NCBI GenBank assembly: GCA_017535785.1
Contig: JAFXTN010000011.1
Span: 124,001-188,000, forward strand
From: Butyrivibrio sp.
Lineage (GTDB): Bacteria > Bacillota > Clostridia > Lachnospirales > Lachnospiraceae
Reading direction: 5' to 3'
Length of the DNA stretch: 64,000 bases
The translations under genes were made by a program, and so were the position numbers. Shown piece after piece: positions 41,473-50,226 of this stretch. The notes beneath the pieces are model-generated. The model saw only the letters and a list, made by a program, of their open reading frames with translations, was not told the DNA's origin and did no database searches. Position 1 is the first letter of the stretch, and the number at the start of each line of letters is the position of its first letter.

Positions 41473-42696
41473 TTACTTAATGTTGCCCTGGAAGTTAACC
41501 TTGATGTTCTCAGCAGAAGGCTTCTCAGCTGATGTGTCGTTGGAAACAGTGATCGTTCCGTTTGCCATATCAGCAACGAGCTTGAGATAATCATCCTTTT
41601 TAAATGTATCGTTCCATACGGTTGAATCCTCAGGAAGTCCTACATAGTTAAGTGATGTGTCATCGCCTGATACAAGACCGAGATTCTCGATCTTTCCTGC
41701 GAACTTATCCCACTGTCCGTCTCTGATTGCTGAAAGAAGTGTGTTAACTGTAGCCTGAAGTCCCTTCATAGCTGAAGTAACTGTCATGCCTTTCTCATAC
41801 ATTCCGTCGATTGTAGGAGCCTGGTCAACGTCAACACCGATCACCTTGCCGCCAACCTTAGCAGCTGCCTCACCTGCTGATGTGAAGATACCACCACCGC
41901 AAGCAAATACAACTTCTGTGCCGCCCTGATACCATGTATCCATAGCAGCTGTGATATCAGCATCACCATAGAACTGGTTACCGTAAGCGTAGTTAAGAGT
42001 TACGTCAGCGCCGATCTCCTTAGCAGCTGCGTCAGCACCCTGAACGAATCCGTATCCATAACGGATAACAGCGGGAACTGCCATTCCACCGAGGAATCCG
42101 AGCTTTGTGAAGCCCATCTTTACTGCAGCGTATCCAGCCATGTATCCGGGAAGCTCTTCCTGGTATACTGCTGAGAATACGTTAGCATAAGTCTCATTAT
42201 TGAAATCTGAATCATCACCCTCAAGATCGTACTCAGAAACGTCAAGAGCAACGAACTTAACTTCGGGATACATCTCAGCTGTCTCTTTGATAGCTCCTGC
42301 AAAAGCATAGCCGGGCATAACGATTACGTTATATTTATCAGCTACTGCCTTGTCGATCATAGCTACTCTCTCAGCGTCTGAATCGCCTTCGGGCTTATAG
42401 TATGTGAAATCACATCCGTTAGCCTCTGAGAAAGCCTTGCAAGCTTCGTAAGTTGACTGGTTGAATGACTGGTCTGTAATGTCACCGTAGTCAGTGATCA
42501 TTGCAACTCTCATGTCTGTAGCAGCTGCAGCTGTTTCTTCAGCAGCAGGTGCTTCTGTAGCATCAGTTGCTTCAGTAGTCTCAGTAGTCTGTGCAGGCTC
42601 TGTTGTTGTAGCGGTGCTTGCATTATTAGAACCGCAGGCAACAAGAGAAGCTACCATTGATGCAGCCATAAGTACTGCAAAAAGTTTCTTTTTCAT
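41473..42696 (-). CDS. nupN: BMP-family nucleoside-binding lipoprotein
   Basis: Substrate-binding lipoprotein of the importer. The signal peptide ends in SLVACGSN, with Cys at about residue 21. A Thr/Glu/Ala-rich linker follows (about 25-58), and then the BMP/PnrA-like fold with MRVAMITDYGDITDQSFNQSTYEAC, VFACGGGIFTSAGEAA and VIGVDVDQAPTIDG. Length is 407 aa. It lies 46 bp downstream of the broken uridine phosphorylase gene. Family members bind purine or pyrimidine nucleosides; the particular ligand cannot be told. Confidence 0.93.
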   Translation of the reverse strand: MKKKLFAVLMAASMVASLVACGSNNASTATTTEPAQTTETTEATDATEAPAAEETAAAATDMRVAMITDYGDITDQSFNQSTYEACKAFSEANGCDFTYYKPEGDSDAERVAMIDKAVADKYNVIVMPGYAFAGAIKETAEMYPEVKFVALDVSEYDLEGDDSDFNNETYANVFSAVYQEELPGYMAGYAAVKMGFTKLGFLGGMAVPAVIRYGYGFVQGADAAAKEIGADVTLNYAYGNQFYGDADITAAMDTWYQGGTEVVFACGGGIFTSAGEAAAKVGGKVIGVDVDQAPTIDGMYEKGMTVTSAMKGLQATVNTLLSAIRDGQWDKFAGKIENLGLVSGDDTSLNYVGLPEDSTVWNDTFKKDDYLKLVADMANGTITVSNDTSAEKPSAENIKVNFQGNIK

Positions 42697-42743
42697 AATT
42701 ATCCTCCATTTTTTTATGATGTACTACTGTATAATAAAACCAT

Positions 42744-43526
42744 TTAGGCTTTATCCGATGCAATAAGGCGTCTTACCGCCTCGATGGTGGTCTTGTACAC
42801 CACTTCCATATCATGAGCCTGAGGATTGGGAAGTCCCTTTTTGGCTCTCTCCTGATTGGCAACAACGAGCATAACAGCTCCCGTTCTTGCTCTTAAATAA
42901 TCTCCTACTACAAATAATGTGGATGATTCCATTTCAGAACATAGTGCACCGCATTTGATCCATGCGTCCCACTTGTATAACAGTTCGGGTCCTACAGGTT
43001 TGGTCTCAGGTTCATGCTGACCAAAGAATGAATCCTTACACTGTACAACACCGACATGATAATTGGCTCCGGCTTTCTTGGCGCCTTCAACAAGAGCACT
43101 CACAACATCAAAGCTTGCAACTGCAGGATATTCAATTGGGGCATACTCTTTGGATGTTCCTTCCGCACGAATAGCGCCGGATGCGATAACGATATCGCCT
43201 CACATAACATCCTCCTGCATACCTCCGGAGGTACCCATCCTTATGAAAGTATCAGCTCCGCATTTTCTGAGTTCCTCTACGGCAATAGCCGTGGATGCGC
43301 CACCGATACCATGTGACATTACGGTAACCTTCTCTCCGTCCAAGGTTCCCGTATAAGTATTATATTCTCTATTATAAGCAATAAATTCGGGATTATCAAA
43401 AAGCTTGGAAATAGTCTCACATCTTCCGGGATCACCTGTCAAAATAACGTACCTACCTACGTCTCCGGGTTTAACATGAGTATGATATTGATATCCCGCA
43501 CCCTCAGTATAATCGACCATATTCAT
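42744..43526 (-). pseudogene. udp: uridine phosphorylase interrupted by an in-frame TGA
   Basis: The PNP/UDP-phosphorylase family catalyses phosphorolysis of uridine to uracil and ribose-1-phosphate. The 5' portion has [21 protein letters not shown] and [40 protein letters not shown] at 43200-43202 then interrupts, and the frame resumes at once with [31 protein letters not shown] and continues to the natural end. Total length without the stop is 260 codons, the family norm. A glycine codon GGA at this site would make the natural sequence [10 protein letters not shown], so a single base change (G to T) is likely. The gene is probably inactive, or a base error. First gene of the nucleoside operon. 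Confidence 0.85.
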
Positions 43527-43589
43527 TCCTAACCGCTAAATATAGACTTTAGCAATAGTTTAATCACAATATAACTAATAATAATTATA

Positions 43590-44114
43590 TCACAGAAGTC
43601 CGTCCATGACATGAATAATGATCTTTTTGTTTTTTATATCTATTTCTTTCACACATTCCTTGATCGCAGGAATGTAAATTTTGTTGCCATCATCAGTCGC
43701 CATCTCATATACATCATTGGCTCCCGTCTGAAGAACATCAATAAGAACTCCGAGCTTATTGTCGTCCTCATCGACAATATCAAGGCCAAGCATATCCGCG
43801 ATATAAAACTCACCCGGATTAAGCTTGATGGCATCTTTTCTGTCTATAGTAAGCTCACAGCCCCTAAACTTCTCTACATCTTCAATTTTGTCGAACTGCT
43901 TGAATTTCACAATAACAAACTTCTTAAAAAACTTGGCGCTCTGAACGTCAAGCTCAAGCTCTTCCCCTCTTTGGGTATGAAGAGTCACTTTTTTAAGCTT
44001 TTTAAATCTGTTTGGATCTTCTGTTGTGGGAAATACATTGACTTCCCCATGTAAACCGTGTGTAGATGCTACAACACCGACCTGAAATCTGTCTGTCATA
44101 TGATTCTCCGTCAA
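43590..44114 (-). CDS. rimM: 16S rRNA processing protein RimM
   Basis: Helps 30S head maturation. The N-terminal domain has FQVGVVASTHGLHGEVNVFPTTEDPNRFKKLKKV, and the C-terminal PRC-barrel has LNPGEFYIADMLGLDIVDEDDNKLGVLIDVL and YEMATDDGNKIYIPAIKECVKEID. Length 174 aa. It overlaps the trmD stop by 4 bp and follows trmD, the reverse of the usual rimM-trmD order. Confidence 0.97.
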   Translation of the reverse strand: MTENHMTDRFQVGVVASTHGLHGEVNVFPTTEDPNRFKKLKKVTLHTQRGEELELDVQSAKFFKKFVIVKFKQFDKIEDVEKFRGCELTIDRKDAIKLNPGEFYIADMLGLDIVDEDDNKLGVLIDVLQTGANDVYEMATDDGNKIYIPAIKECVKEIDIKNKKIIIHVMDGLL

Positions 44115-44884
44115 ATATTCTGCTCCGGCTCCGGATTCTTTTTCTTTCTTCTGGGTTTCTTGGGAGGCTTGGGAGGATTCTCCTCGATATACTTCTCATA
44201 GAGATCCGGCCTTCTCTCCTTAGTTCTTATTATAGCCTGTTCCAGTCGCCATTCATCAACTTTTTTGTGATCTCCCGACAAAAGAATAGGCGGAACCTTT
44301 TTTCCCATCCACTCCTCAGGCCTTGAATACTGAGGATACTCAAGAAGATTATTGCTAAAACTCTCTGTCATTGCGGACTCATCATTATTAAGAACGCCCG
44401 GAACCAGTCTGGCGATCGCATCGATCATGACTGTCGCGGGAAGCTCTCCGCCTGTGAGAACATAATCTCCTATGGAAATATAGTCGGTAACTATCTCTTC
44501 AAGAACTCTCTCATCTACACCCTCATAATGGCCGCATAGGAAAACAAGGTCCTCTTCCTTGGAAAGCTCCTGGGCGATCTTCTGATCAAAAACCTTGCCC
44601 TGAGGTGTAACATAGATAACTCTTGGAGTTGTATCTGTCTTTTCTTTGATGCCGGCTTCTATAGCCTTATAGCAATCATAAATAGGCTGTGCCTGCATAA
44701 GCATGCCCGCACCGCCTCCGTATGTATAATCATCAACCTTGTGATGCTTGTTGTCATTGGAATAATCCCTGATGTTGACAGCTTCAAAGGAAATATGTCC
44801 CTTATCAATTGCCCTTCCCAAAATACTAGTTGAAAGGATCTGCTCAATCATCTCGGGAAACAAAGTCATAATATGAAAATTCAT
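44111..44884 (-). CDS. trmD: tRNA (guanine-37-N1)-methyltransferase
   Basis: Methylates G37 of tRNAs with a 36-G, preventing frameshifting. Motifs: MNFHIMTLFPEMIEQILSTSILGRAI, DDYTYGGGAGMLM, the trefoil-knot loop LCGHYEGVDERVLEE and SIGDYVLTGGELPA. A Pro/Lys-rich C-terminal tail of about 20 residues (PPKPPKKPRRKKKNPEPEQ) is a non-standard extension. Overlaps rimM by 4 bp. It begins downstream of a strong terminator following khpA. Confidence 0.97.
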   Translation of the reverse strand: MNFHIMTLFPEMIEQILSTSILGRAIDKGHISFEAVNIRDYSNDNKHHKVDDYTYGGGAGMLMQAQPIYDCYKAIEAGIKEKTDTTPRVIYVTPQGKVFDQKIAQELSKEEDLVFLCGHYEGVDERVLEEIVTDYISIGDYVLTGGELPATVMIDAIARLVPGVLNNDESAMTESFSNNLLEYPQYSRPEEWMGKKVPPILLSGDHKKVDEWRLEQAIIRTKERRPDLYEKYIEENPPKPPKKPRRKKKNPEPEQNI

Positions 44885-44910
44885 AATTATCCTTTTGGAA
44901 AATCAGAGGT

Positions 44911-44947
44911 AAAAAAGAGCCGAATAAGAGTTACCCCTATTCGGCTC
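44911..44947 (-). terminator. strong intra-operon terminator between khpA and trmD
   Basis: GAGCCGAATA (44917-44926) and TATTCGGCTC (44938-44947) form a perfect 10-bp stem. On the minus strand it is followed by TTTTTT. Reads as a full terminator or attenuator separating the ribosomal genes from trmD-rimM. Confidence 0.9.
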
Positions 44948-44965
44948 ATTGTTCATAAATAAGTC

Positions 44966-45193
44966 TTAAACAATCTCCACATCAACCTTGATGTTCTCTC
45001 TGGTAGATGCTGCCTTAACAACGGCACGTATTGCCTTGGCGATACGTCCCTGTTTGCCAATTACCTTGCCCATGTCAGAAGGTGCAACATGAAGCTCGAT
45101 CATATAATTGCGCCCGTCTTTCTTCTCGGAAACAACAACTTCATCCGGATTGTCTACAAGCGCTCTAGCGATTACTTCAACTAATTCTTTCAT
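44966..45193 (-). CDS. khpA: KH-domain RNA-binding protein KhpA
   Basis: A 75-aa single KH-domain protein with the GxxG loop in MGKVIGKQGRIAKAIRAVV. It pairs with KhpB in Firmicutes to bind small RNAs and affect cell-length control. GGAGG lies 7 bp upstream. It lies directly downstream of rpsP, as in most Firmicutes. Confidence 0.95.
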   Translation of the reverse strand: MKELVEVIARALVDNPDEVVVSEKKDGRNYMIELHVAPSDMGKVIGKQGRIAKAIRAVVKAASTRENIKVDVEIV

Positions 45194-45246
45194 TGTTTTA
45201 CCTCCGGCGTAAGTAATTTCATTAAGTATTCAATAGCAAATGAATA

Positions 45247-45492
45247 TTACTTGCTAATGCCGGCCTGTCTGAACAACTTAGCAACAGACTCTGTAGGCTG
45301 AGCACCGTTAGCGATCCACTTCTTTGCAAGCTCTTCGTTAACCTTTACTGTGCTGGGATCTGTGTTGGGATCGTATGTTCCGATCTCCTCGATGAACTTA
45401 CCCTGTACAGGGAACTTAGAATCAGAAACGATGATTCTGTAGAAAGGAACCTTCTTCTTACCAATTCTCTTTAATCTGATCTTTACTGCCAT
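45247..45492 (-). CDS. rpsP: 30S ribosomal protein S16
   Basis: [40 protein letters not shown] is diagnostic of S16. Length 81 aa. It begins 97 bp downstream of ffh and is followed by khpA and then a strong terminator. Confidence 0.98.
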   Translation of the reverse strand: MAVKIRLKRIGKKKVPFYRIIVSDSKFPVQGKFIEEIGTYDPNTDPSTVKVNEELAKKWIANGAQPTESVAKLFRQAGISK

Positions 45493-45589
45493 TTTAATTT
45501 TCCTCCATTTAAAAAATAAGATAGATAATAAATTGTCTTTTTATATGTGTGAAACAGCGGTTTGCTGCATGACATATCATAATTATTAG

Positions 45590-46966
45590 TTAAAAGAACT
45601 TGTTACCACCGAACATTCCGCCAAGGCCGCCCATTCTGCCAAAGCCTCCGCGCTTTCCGCCCATAAGTCCGGGCATCTGCTTCATCATCTTCTGCATCTG
45701 CTCAAACTGCTTGATAAAGCGGTTTACATCGGCAATATCATTACCTGAGCCCTTAGCGATCCTGTGCTTTCTCTGTGGTGACATAAGCTTGGGATTCTTG
45801 CGCTCCTCCGGAGTCATCGAAAGAACGATCGCTTCCATCTTGGCAAGCTTCTTTTCATCGGGAAGCATATCATCGCTAACCTTTCCCATTCCGGGAAGCA
45901 TGCCCATTATCGAAGAAAGACCGCCCATGTTTCTCATCTGCTTCATGCTCTCGAGATACATCTCAAAATCGATCTTACCCTTCTTCATCTTGGACGCCAT
46001 CTCTTTGTCTTTCTCGGCGTCACGCTCGGCATTGGCTTCAACAGCCTTATCAATGAGACTTAAAACGTCTCCCATACCGAGAATACGGCTTGCCATTCTG
46101 TCAGGATAAAACTGCTCAAGATCTGAGAGTTTCTCACCCATACCCACATAAAGTATAGGCTTACCTGTAACAGCCTTGGTTGAAAGAGCCGCACCACCTC
46201 TGGAATCACCATCCATCTTGGAAAGGATGATACCGTCGATTCCGACTTTCTCGTTGAACTCCGATGCAACATTGACTGCATCCTGACCTGTCATGGCATC
46301 CACAACAAGGAGCGTCTGATGAACTTCTACGGCTTCCTTGATATCCGTAAGCTCCTTCATCATATCTTCATCTATCTGAAGACGGCCTGCTGTATCCAGG
46401 ATAACAACATTGTTGCCGTTCTTACGAGCATGTTCTATAGAGCTCTTAGCGATCTCAACAGGACTTACATCTGTTCCCATCGAGAAGAAATCAACTTCCT
46501 GCTTGGTAGCGTTGATCTGCAACTGATCAACAGCGGCAGGTCTGTAAATATCACCTGCAACAAGAAGAGGCTTTCTGCCCTTCATCTTGAGCTTTCCTGC
46601 GATCTTTGCAGCCGTGGTTGTCTTACCTGCACCCTGAAGACCGCACATCATGATCACAGTGATCTCATTTATCGGAAGCAGTGAGATATCGGTAGTCTCG
46701 GAACCCATAAGGGCTGTCATCTCTTCATTAACTATCTTGATGACCATCTGACCGGGATTAAGTCCGTTAAGAACATCCTCTCCGACAGCGCGTTCCTGGA
46801 CAGATCCGATGAACTGCTTTACAACCTTGAAGCTTACGTCAGCCTCCAAAAGAGCCATCTTAACCTCTTTAAGAGCTGCCTTTACGTCATCTTCAGTAAG
46901 ACGACCTTTGCTTCTAAGATTCTTAAATACATTTTGTAGTTTATCAGTAAGACTTTCAAAAGCCAT
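45590..46966 (-). CDS. ffh: signal recognition particle protein Ffh
   Basis: SRP54 GTPase that delivers nascent membrane proteins to the SecYEG translocon via FtsY. N-domain (about 1-90), G-domain with GLQGAGKTTTAAKIAGKL, DTAGRLQID and the TKMDG-type KMDGDSRGGAALS, and an M-domain from about residue 300 with Met-rich helices and the Gly-rich end GMFGGNKFF. Length 458 aa. It is 3 bp from ylxM upstream, its usual partner. Confidence 0.98.
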   Translation of the reverse strand: MAFESLTDKLQNVFKNLRSKGRLTEDDVKAALKEVKMALLEADVSFKVVKQFIGSVQERAVGEDVLNGLNPGQMVIKIVNEEMTALMGSETTDISLLPINEITVIMMCGLQGAGKTTTAAKIAGKLKMKGRKPLLVAGDIYRPAAVDQLQINATKQEVDFFSMGTDVSPVEIAKSSIEHARKNGNNVVILDTAGRLQIDEDMMKELTDIKEAVEVHQTLLVVDAMTGQDAVNVASEFNEKVGIDGIILSKMDGDSRGGAALSTKAVTGKPILYVGMGEKLSDLEQFYPDRMASRILGMGDVLSLIDKAVEANAERDAEKDKEMASKMKKGKIDFEMYLESMKQMRNMGGLSSIMGMLPGMGKVSDDMLPDEKKLAKMEAIVLSMTPEERKNPKLMSPQRKHRIAKGSGNDIADVNRFIKQFEQMQKMMKQMPGLMGGKRGGFGRMGGLGGMFGGNKFF

Positions 46967-46969
46967 TAA

Positions 46970-47317
46970 TTATGTTAACTCCTCTATAATGCGACTTGAT
47001 ATTTCTTTGGTGCTCTTCGTAAGCTCATCCTTAGACAAGGAATCCGCCGAATCGGAAAGCTTCAAAAGCTCTTCCGCACTGCACTTGATAGCTTCAAATC
47101 GTCTTATCATGTGAAGCTTGTCCTCGTAACTTTGCAATGTCTTGGTACATCTCTTTATAAGATCATGTACCCCCTGCTTGCTGATACCATGTTCATCAGC
47201 AATTTCGGTAAGCGACATGTCGTTATAAACGGCAGCTTCATATATATTCTTTTGATGATCTGTAAGAAGCTCGCCGTAAAAATCATACAACAAGCCCTGC
47301 TCTACGATTTTTTCCAT
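46970..47317 (-). CDS. ylxM: SRP-associated HTH protein YlxM
   Basis: Short helix-turn-helix protein that is paired with ffh in Firmicutes and may modulate SRP. DHQKNIYEAAVYNDMSLTEIADEHGISKQGVHDLIKRCTKTLQSYEDKL is the sigma-factor-region-4-like fold characteristic of the family. Length 115 aa. It heads the ylxM-ffh-rpsP-khpA transcript, whose promoter lies in the terminator of the preceding gene. Confidence 0.95.
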   Translation of the reverse strand: MEKIVEQGLLYDFYGELLTDHQKNIYEAAVYNDMSLTEIADEHGISKQGVHDLIKRCTKTLQSYEDKLHMIRRFEAIKCSAEELLKLSDSADSLSKDELTKSTKEISSRIIEELT

Positions 47318-47351
47318 ATCTTATCCTTTGTCCCATTAAGACACAATGATT

Positions 47352-47380
47352 ATATTATACAAATAAATAAGAGGTGTCAA
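47352..47380 (-). promoter_or_regulatory. promoter of ylxM-ffh, -35 inside a terminator arm
   Basis: TTGACA (complement of 47375-47380) lies in the 3' arm of the upstream terminator. TAATAT (complement of 47352-47357) lies 17 bp on; TATAAT two bases earlier would give a 15-bp spacer. Confidence 0.7.
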
Positions 47381-47400
47381 GTATTTTTTCTTGACACCTC
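47366..47400 (-). terminator. terminator of the smc-to-AraC transcript
   Basis: GAGGTGTCAAG (47371-47381) and CTTGACACCTC (47390-47400) form an 11-bp stem directly after the AraC stop, followed on the minus strand by TTATTTATTT. Confidence 0.85.
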
Positions 47401-47405
47401 GAAAC

Positions 47406-48254
47406 TTAGATTTTAACGTCGGATGGAAGGATTCCGAGCTGATTTTTAAATGCCCTGCTAAAGGAAGAATAATCCTTAAATCCACTCTCGATACATGCGG
47501 CTGTGGTCGGCATTCCCGAAATGATAAGATCTCTTGCCTTAAGTATCCGCTTTTCGGAGATATACCTGTGTATGGAATACCCCGTCTCTTTCTTAAAGGT
47601 ACGCATCATATGATATCTGCTCATATAGAATTTATCAGCCAAAAGATCTATCGAAAGATCTTTTTCCAGATTATCTGTAATATACTCTATGAGCTCGATA
47701 ACTCTTCTGTTGTATCTTGCTTCCGCGCCGAAAGCTCTCTCTTCGGAAATGCATGCCTTGTTAAATGCGATGAGCATCTTTAGTACGTCAAGCCTTGTCG
47801 TAAGCTCTCCGGCATATTCCGTAGACTCTTTTGACATATCATCTTCTATGACCTTTAGCATATCAAGAAGCTCAGCGCTGATATTTGCCGAAAAGCGCGC
47901 TACATGGCTGTCTTTTCCGGATGAAAGATCAAAAGCATCCAGAAGACCGTTCTTCATAAGAAAACTATGGCTTAAATAAAGTATTATCCTGTCGTAGTTG
48001 CCGCCGTCACTTGTGACGACCGGTCTGTGGATATAAAACCTGTTAACGAGCACAAAATCGAAGGGCTGAAGCTCATACTCCCGTCCTTCGATCATATATT
48101 TCACGTTACCGTTCAAAATCAGGATCAACTTGTGAAAATCATGATAATGATACGGTATATCAAGTTCTTCTTTATCGGAGATATGAAAGAAGCGGAAATC
48201 CCTGTTGAGATATCCCTTCTGCTCATATTCTTTAAGATCGTCCTTCATATTCAT
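47406..48254 (-). CDS. AraC-family transcriptional regulator
   Basis: Cupin-like effector domain at the N-terminus (DIPYHYHDFHKLILILNGNVKYMIEGREYELQPFDFVLVNRFYIHRP). The C-terminal 100 residues are two AraC helix-turn-helix motifs: LSIDLLADKFYMSRYHMMRTFKKETGYSIHRYISEKRI and TTAACIESGFKDYSSFSRAFKNQLGILPSDVK. 282 aa. Follows the GH25 gene by 2 bp. Target genes unknown. Confidence 0.94.
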   Translation of the reverse strand: MNMKDDLKEYEQKGYLNRDFRFFHISDKEELDIPYHYHDFHKLILILNGNVKYMIEGREYELQPFDFVLVNRFYIHRPVVTSDGGNYDRIILYLSHSFLMKNGLLDAFDLSSGKDSHVARFSANISAELLDMLKVIEDDMSKESTEYAGELTTRLDVLKMLIAFNKACISEERAFGAEARYNRRVIELIEYITDNLEKDLSIDLLADKFYMSRYHMMRTFKKETGYSIHRYISEKRILKARDLIISGMPTTAACIESGFKDYSSFSRAFKNQLGILPSDVKI

Positions 48255-48256
48255 AA

Positions 48257-49342
48257 TCAGTACTCTGTCATGCAGATATTGAGATCAACGCTACCTTCAA
48301 TTCCGTTTACTTTACCAGCTGATGTGTATTGCCACATATTGAAATGATATGGATAATAAAGCGGAGTTCCGTAATAAGCGATCCAAATATCGTAATCATC
48401 AACATCGGCAGCATCCATCAAAAGAGAAAACGACTTAACGTTACCGTAGATCATAGACTTGTAACCTGCAGCTTTTACGATATCGCAGAAGATCTTGGCA
48501 TTCTCTTCATAAACATCAGACGAAAGGTTAGCCGTGCGCGCCTCATCGGACTCTGCCGACTCAATATCGATAACAACGGGATACTTGATATCATAAGGCT
48601 CTATCATATCAAGAAGAAGCTGCGCCTCTTCCTTGGCCTCTTTCTTATTGACTGCCTGCGAATAAAAGTAAACTCCGACATCCAATCCGGCCGCAAGTGC
48701 ACCTTCAATATTTTCGGTAAACCTGTCGTCTTGAAGAAGCTTACCCTCGGTAGTTCCTCTGTAGCCGGCTCTGATCATCGCATAATCTATGCCGTCTGAA
48801 GCAACCTTCTCCCAGTCAATGGCACCCTGGAATCTCGAAACATCAACGCCCTGTTTTATATAAAGGTCGTCTTCTCCCACGTATTTAAGGAAACCATTGT
48901 CCGTAAACTCAAAATCACCGTCCTTTAAACCGTGGTGCTCAATCTCATCAGAGATAGGGAAAAAGAAATATCTTCCCGAACCGTTAACAACTATCTGATC
49001 AGGGAAAAGAGTACGCACAGCCGCAATAGCTCCGTCTCCGGATTCAAGCTTCTGACGAAACGACTCTCTTATCGAAGCTCTGGTCCTTTCCTCAGCCTCC
49101 TCTGAAGCCTCTTCAACAAGCTGCTCAGTCTCGGCCGCGGTATAATAGCCTTCGTTTGTGATAGCTTCAAGCTCGCTCTTAAATGCAGCCTCTTCTCTTT
49201 GAAGGATCGCATTTTTCACAAGAAGATAGATGCTGAAAGACAGTGCCATGATCGCAACAAGGCTCAAAAATATAATAGATATGATATTATGAGAATTTCT
49301 TACGCCTCTTTTTTCTCGTGTATCCTGAAGGTTTATTTTCAT
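48257..49342 (-). CDS. membrane-anchored GH25 lysozyme-like muramidase
   Basis: An N-terminal membrane anchor (about residues 21-45) is followed by a charged helical linker, and then a glycoside hydrolase family 25 domain from about residue 165 to the end. It begins QGVDVSRFQGAIDWEKVASDGIDYAMIRAGYRGT with the first Asp, includes DVGVYFYSQAVNKKEAKEEAQLL, PVVIDIESAE with the catalytic Asp-x-Glu, and ends MWQYTSAGKVNGIEGSVDLNIC. It acts on peptidoglycan outside the cell, tethered to the membrane. The ATG at 49342 has GAGAG 9 bp upstream; a GTG two codons earlier overlaps the yitT-type gene's stop. Confidence 0.92.
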   Translation of the reverse strand: MKINLQDTREKRGVRNSHNIISIIFLSLVAIMALSFSIYLLVKNAILQREEAAFKSELEAITNEGYYTAAETEQLVEEASEEAEERTRASIRESFRQKLESGDGAIAAVRTLFPDQIVVNGSGRYFFFPISDEIEHHGLKDGDFEFTDNGFLKYVGEDDLYIKQGVDVSRFQGAIDWEKVASDGIDYAMIRAGYRGTTEGKLLQDDRFTENIEGALAAGLDVGVYFYSQAVNKKEAKEEAQLLLDMIEPYDIKYPVVIDIESAESDEARTANLSSDVYEENAKIFCDIVKAAGYKSMIYGNVKSFSLLMDAADVDDYDIWIAYYGTPLYYPYHFNMWQYTSAGKVNGIEGSVDLNICMTEY

Positions 49343-49344
49343 AG

Positions 49345-50220
49345 TCACATTCTCTCATCAAAATAGCTCTTGTAGCCTTCGCCGAATATCTCACTCGCAC
49401 TTGTTATTATCATAAATGCATTGGGATCTTCATCCCTTACGATATCCTCGGCAAGTGGTGAAAGTCTCTTTTTAACAGCGCAGAGAATAACTTTCTTCTC
49501 TTCACCGCTGTAGGCGCCCTGCCCAAAAACATGAGTGGCACCGATATCAAGTTCCTCAAGAAGCCTTGCGGTTATGATATCCGGTCTGTCGGATATGATG
49601 TAGATAAGTTTTGCTTCATCTCTTCCGTACAGCACCAGATCAAGGATAAATGATGTGATCATAACGCAAAGGAAGGAATAAAGCGCAACTGTGATATCGT
49701 GAAATACAAAAGTAGCAACTGCAAGTACGAAGATATCGGTCATCATATAAAGAGCTCCGGTCTTTATATGCGGATATTTGATACGAAGGAGCTTTATGAT
49801 GACATCCGTGCCTCCGCTTGTAGTGTGACACTTAAATAAAAGGCCTATGGCAATTGCAGTTGTCGCACTTCCGAAGGTTATCGCGAGTATCCTGTCGTAA
49901 ATTGCATACTGAATAAAATTTCTCGAACAAAAGTCAGTGGCTAGGGATATCATTCCGGTCGCATATATAGTCGATATCGTAAATCTGATGCCGAATTTAT
50001 ATATGGCTATGATGAGGATCGGTATGTTCATGATCATGAACCACATACCGGTTCCTATACCCCAAACTCTGTTAAGTACGATTGCGAGTCCGGTAAGTCC
50101 TCCGGGCGCAATGTTGTTGGGATCGATCAAAAGAGCTGTTCCGATTCCGTACAATATTGCCGCTAAGGTTATTATCAGGTACTCAAAGCACCTTCTTTTC
50201 ACTGTTACCGGTCTACTCAT
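49345..50220 (-). CDS. YitT-family membrane protein
   Basis: Five or six hydrophobic segments at residues about 15-180, with GGLTGLAIVLNRVWGIGTGMWFMIMNIPILIIA and FKCHTTSGGTDVIIKLLRIKYPHIKTGALYMMTD, hallmarks of the YitT/DUF161 family. The C-terminal 90 residues form a cytoplasmic DUF2179 domain (GRDEAKLIYIISDRPDIITARLLEELDIGATHVFGQGAYSGEEKKVILCAVKKR). Transport substrate unknown. Length 291 aa. Confidence 0.94.
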   Translation of the reverse strand: MSRPVTVKRRCFEYLIITLAAILYGIGTALLIDPNNIAPGGLTGLAIVLNRVWGIGTGMWFMIMNIPILIIAIYKFGIRFTISTIYATGMISLATDFCSRNFIQYAIYDRILAITFGSATTAIAIGLLFKCHTTSGGTDVIIKLLRIKYPHIKTGALYMMTDIFVLAVATFVFHDITVALYSFLCVMITSFILDLVLYGRDEAKLIYIISDRPDIITARLLEELDIGATHVFGQGAYSGEEKKVILCAVKKRLSPLAEDIVRDEDPNAFMIITSASEIFGEGYKSYFDERM

Positions 50221-50226
50221 ATATAA

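Noticed and set aside
43200..43202. Selenocysteine codon in uridine phosphorylase
   Set aside because: The family has no Cys or Sec at this site; Gly is expected, and no SECIS-like hairpin is evident right after the TGA. A point mutation or read error is simpler.
44111..44170. Frameshift at the trmD C-terminus (Pro/Lys-rich tail)
   Set aside because: The tail is in frame, follows a complete TrmD domain and ends in a stop that overlaps rimM by 4 bp in a normal coupled arrangement.
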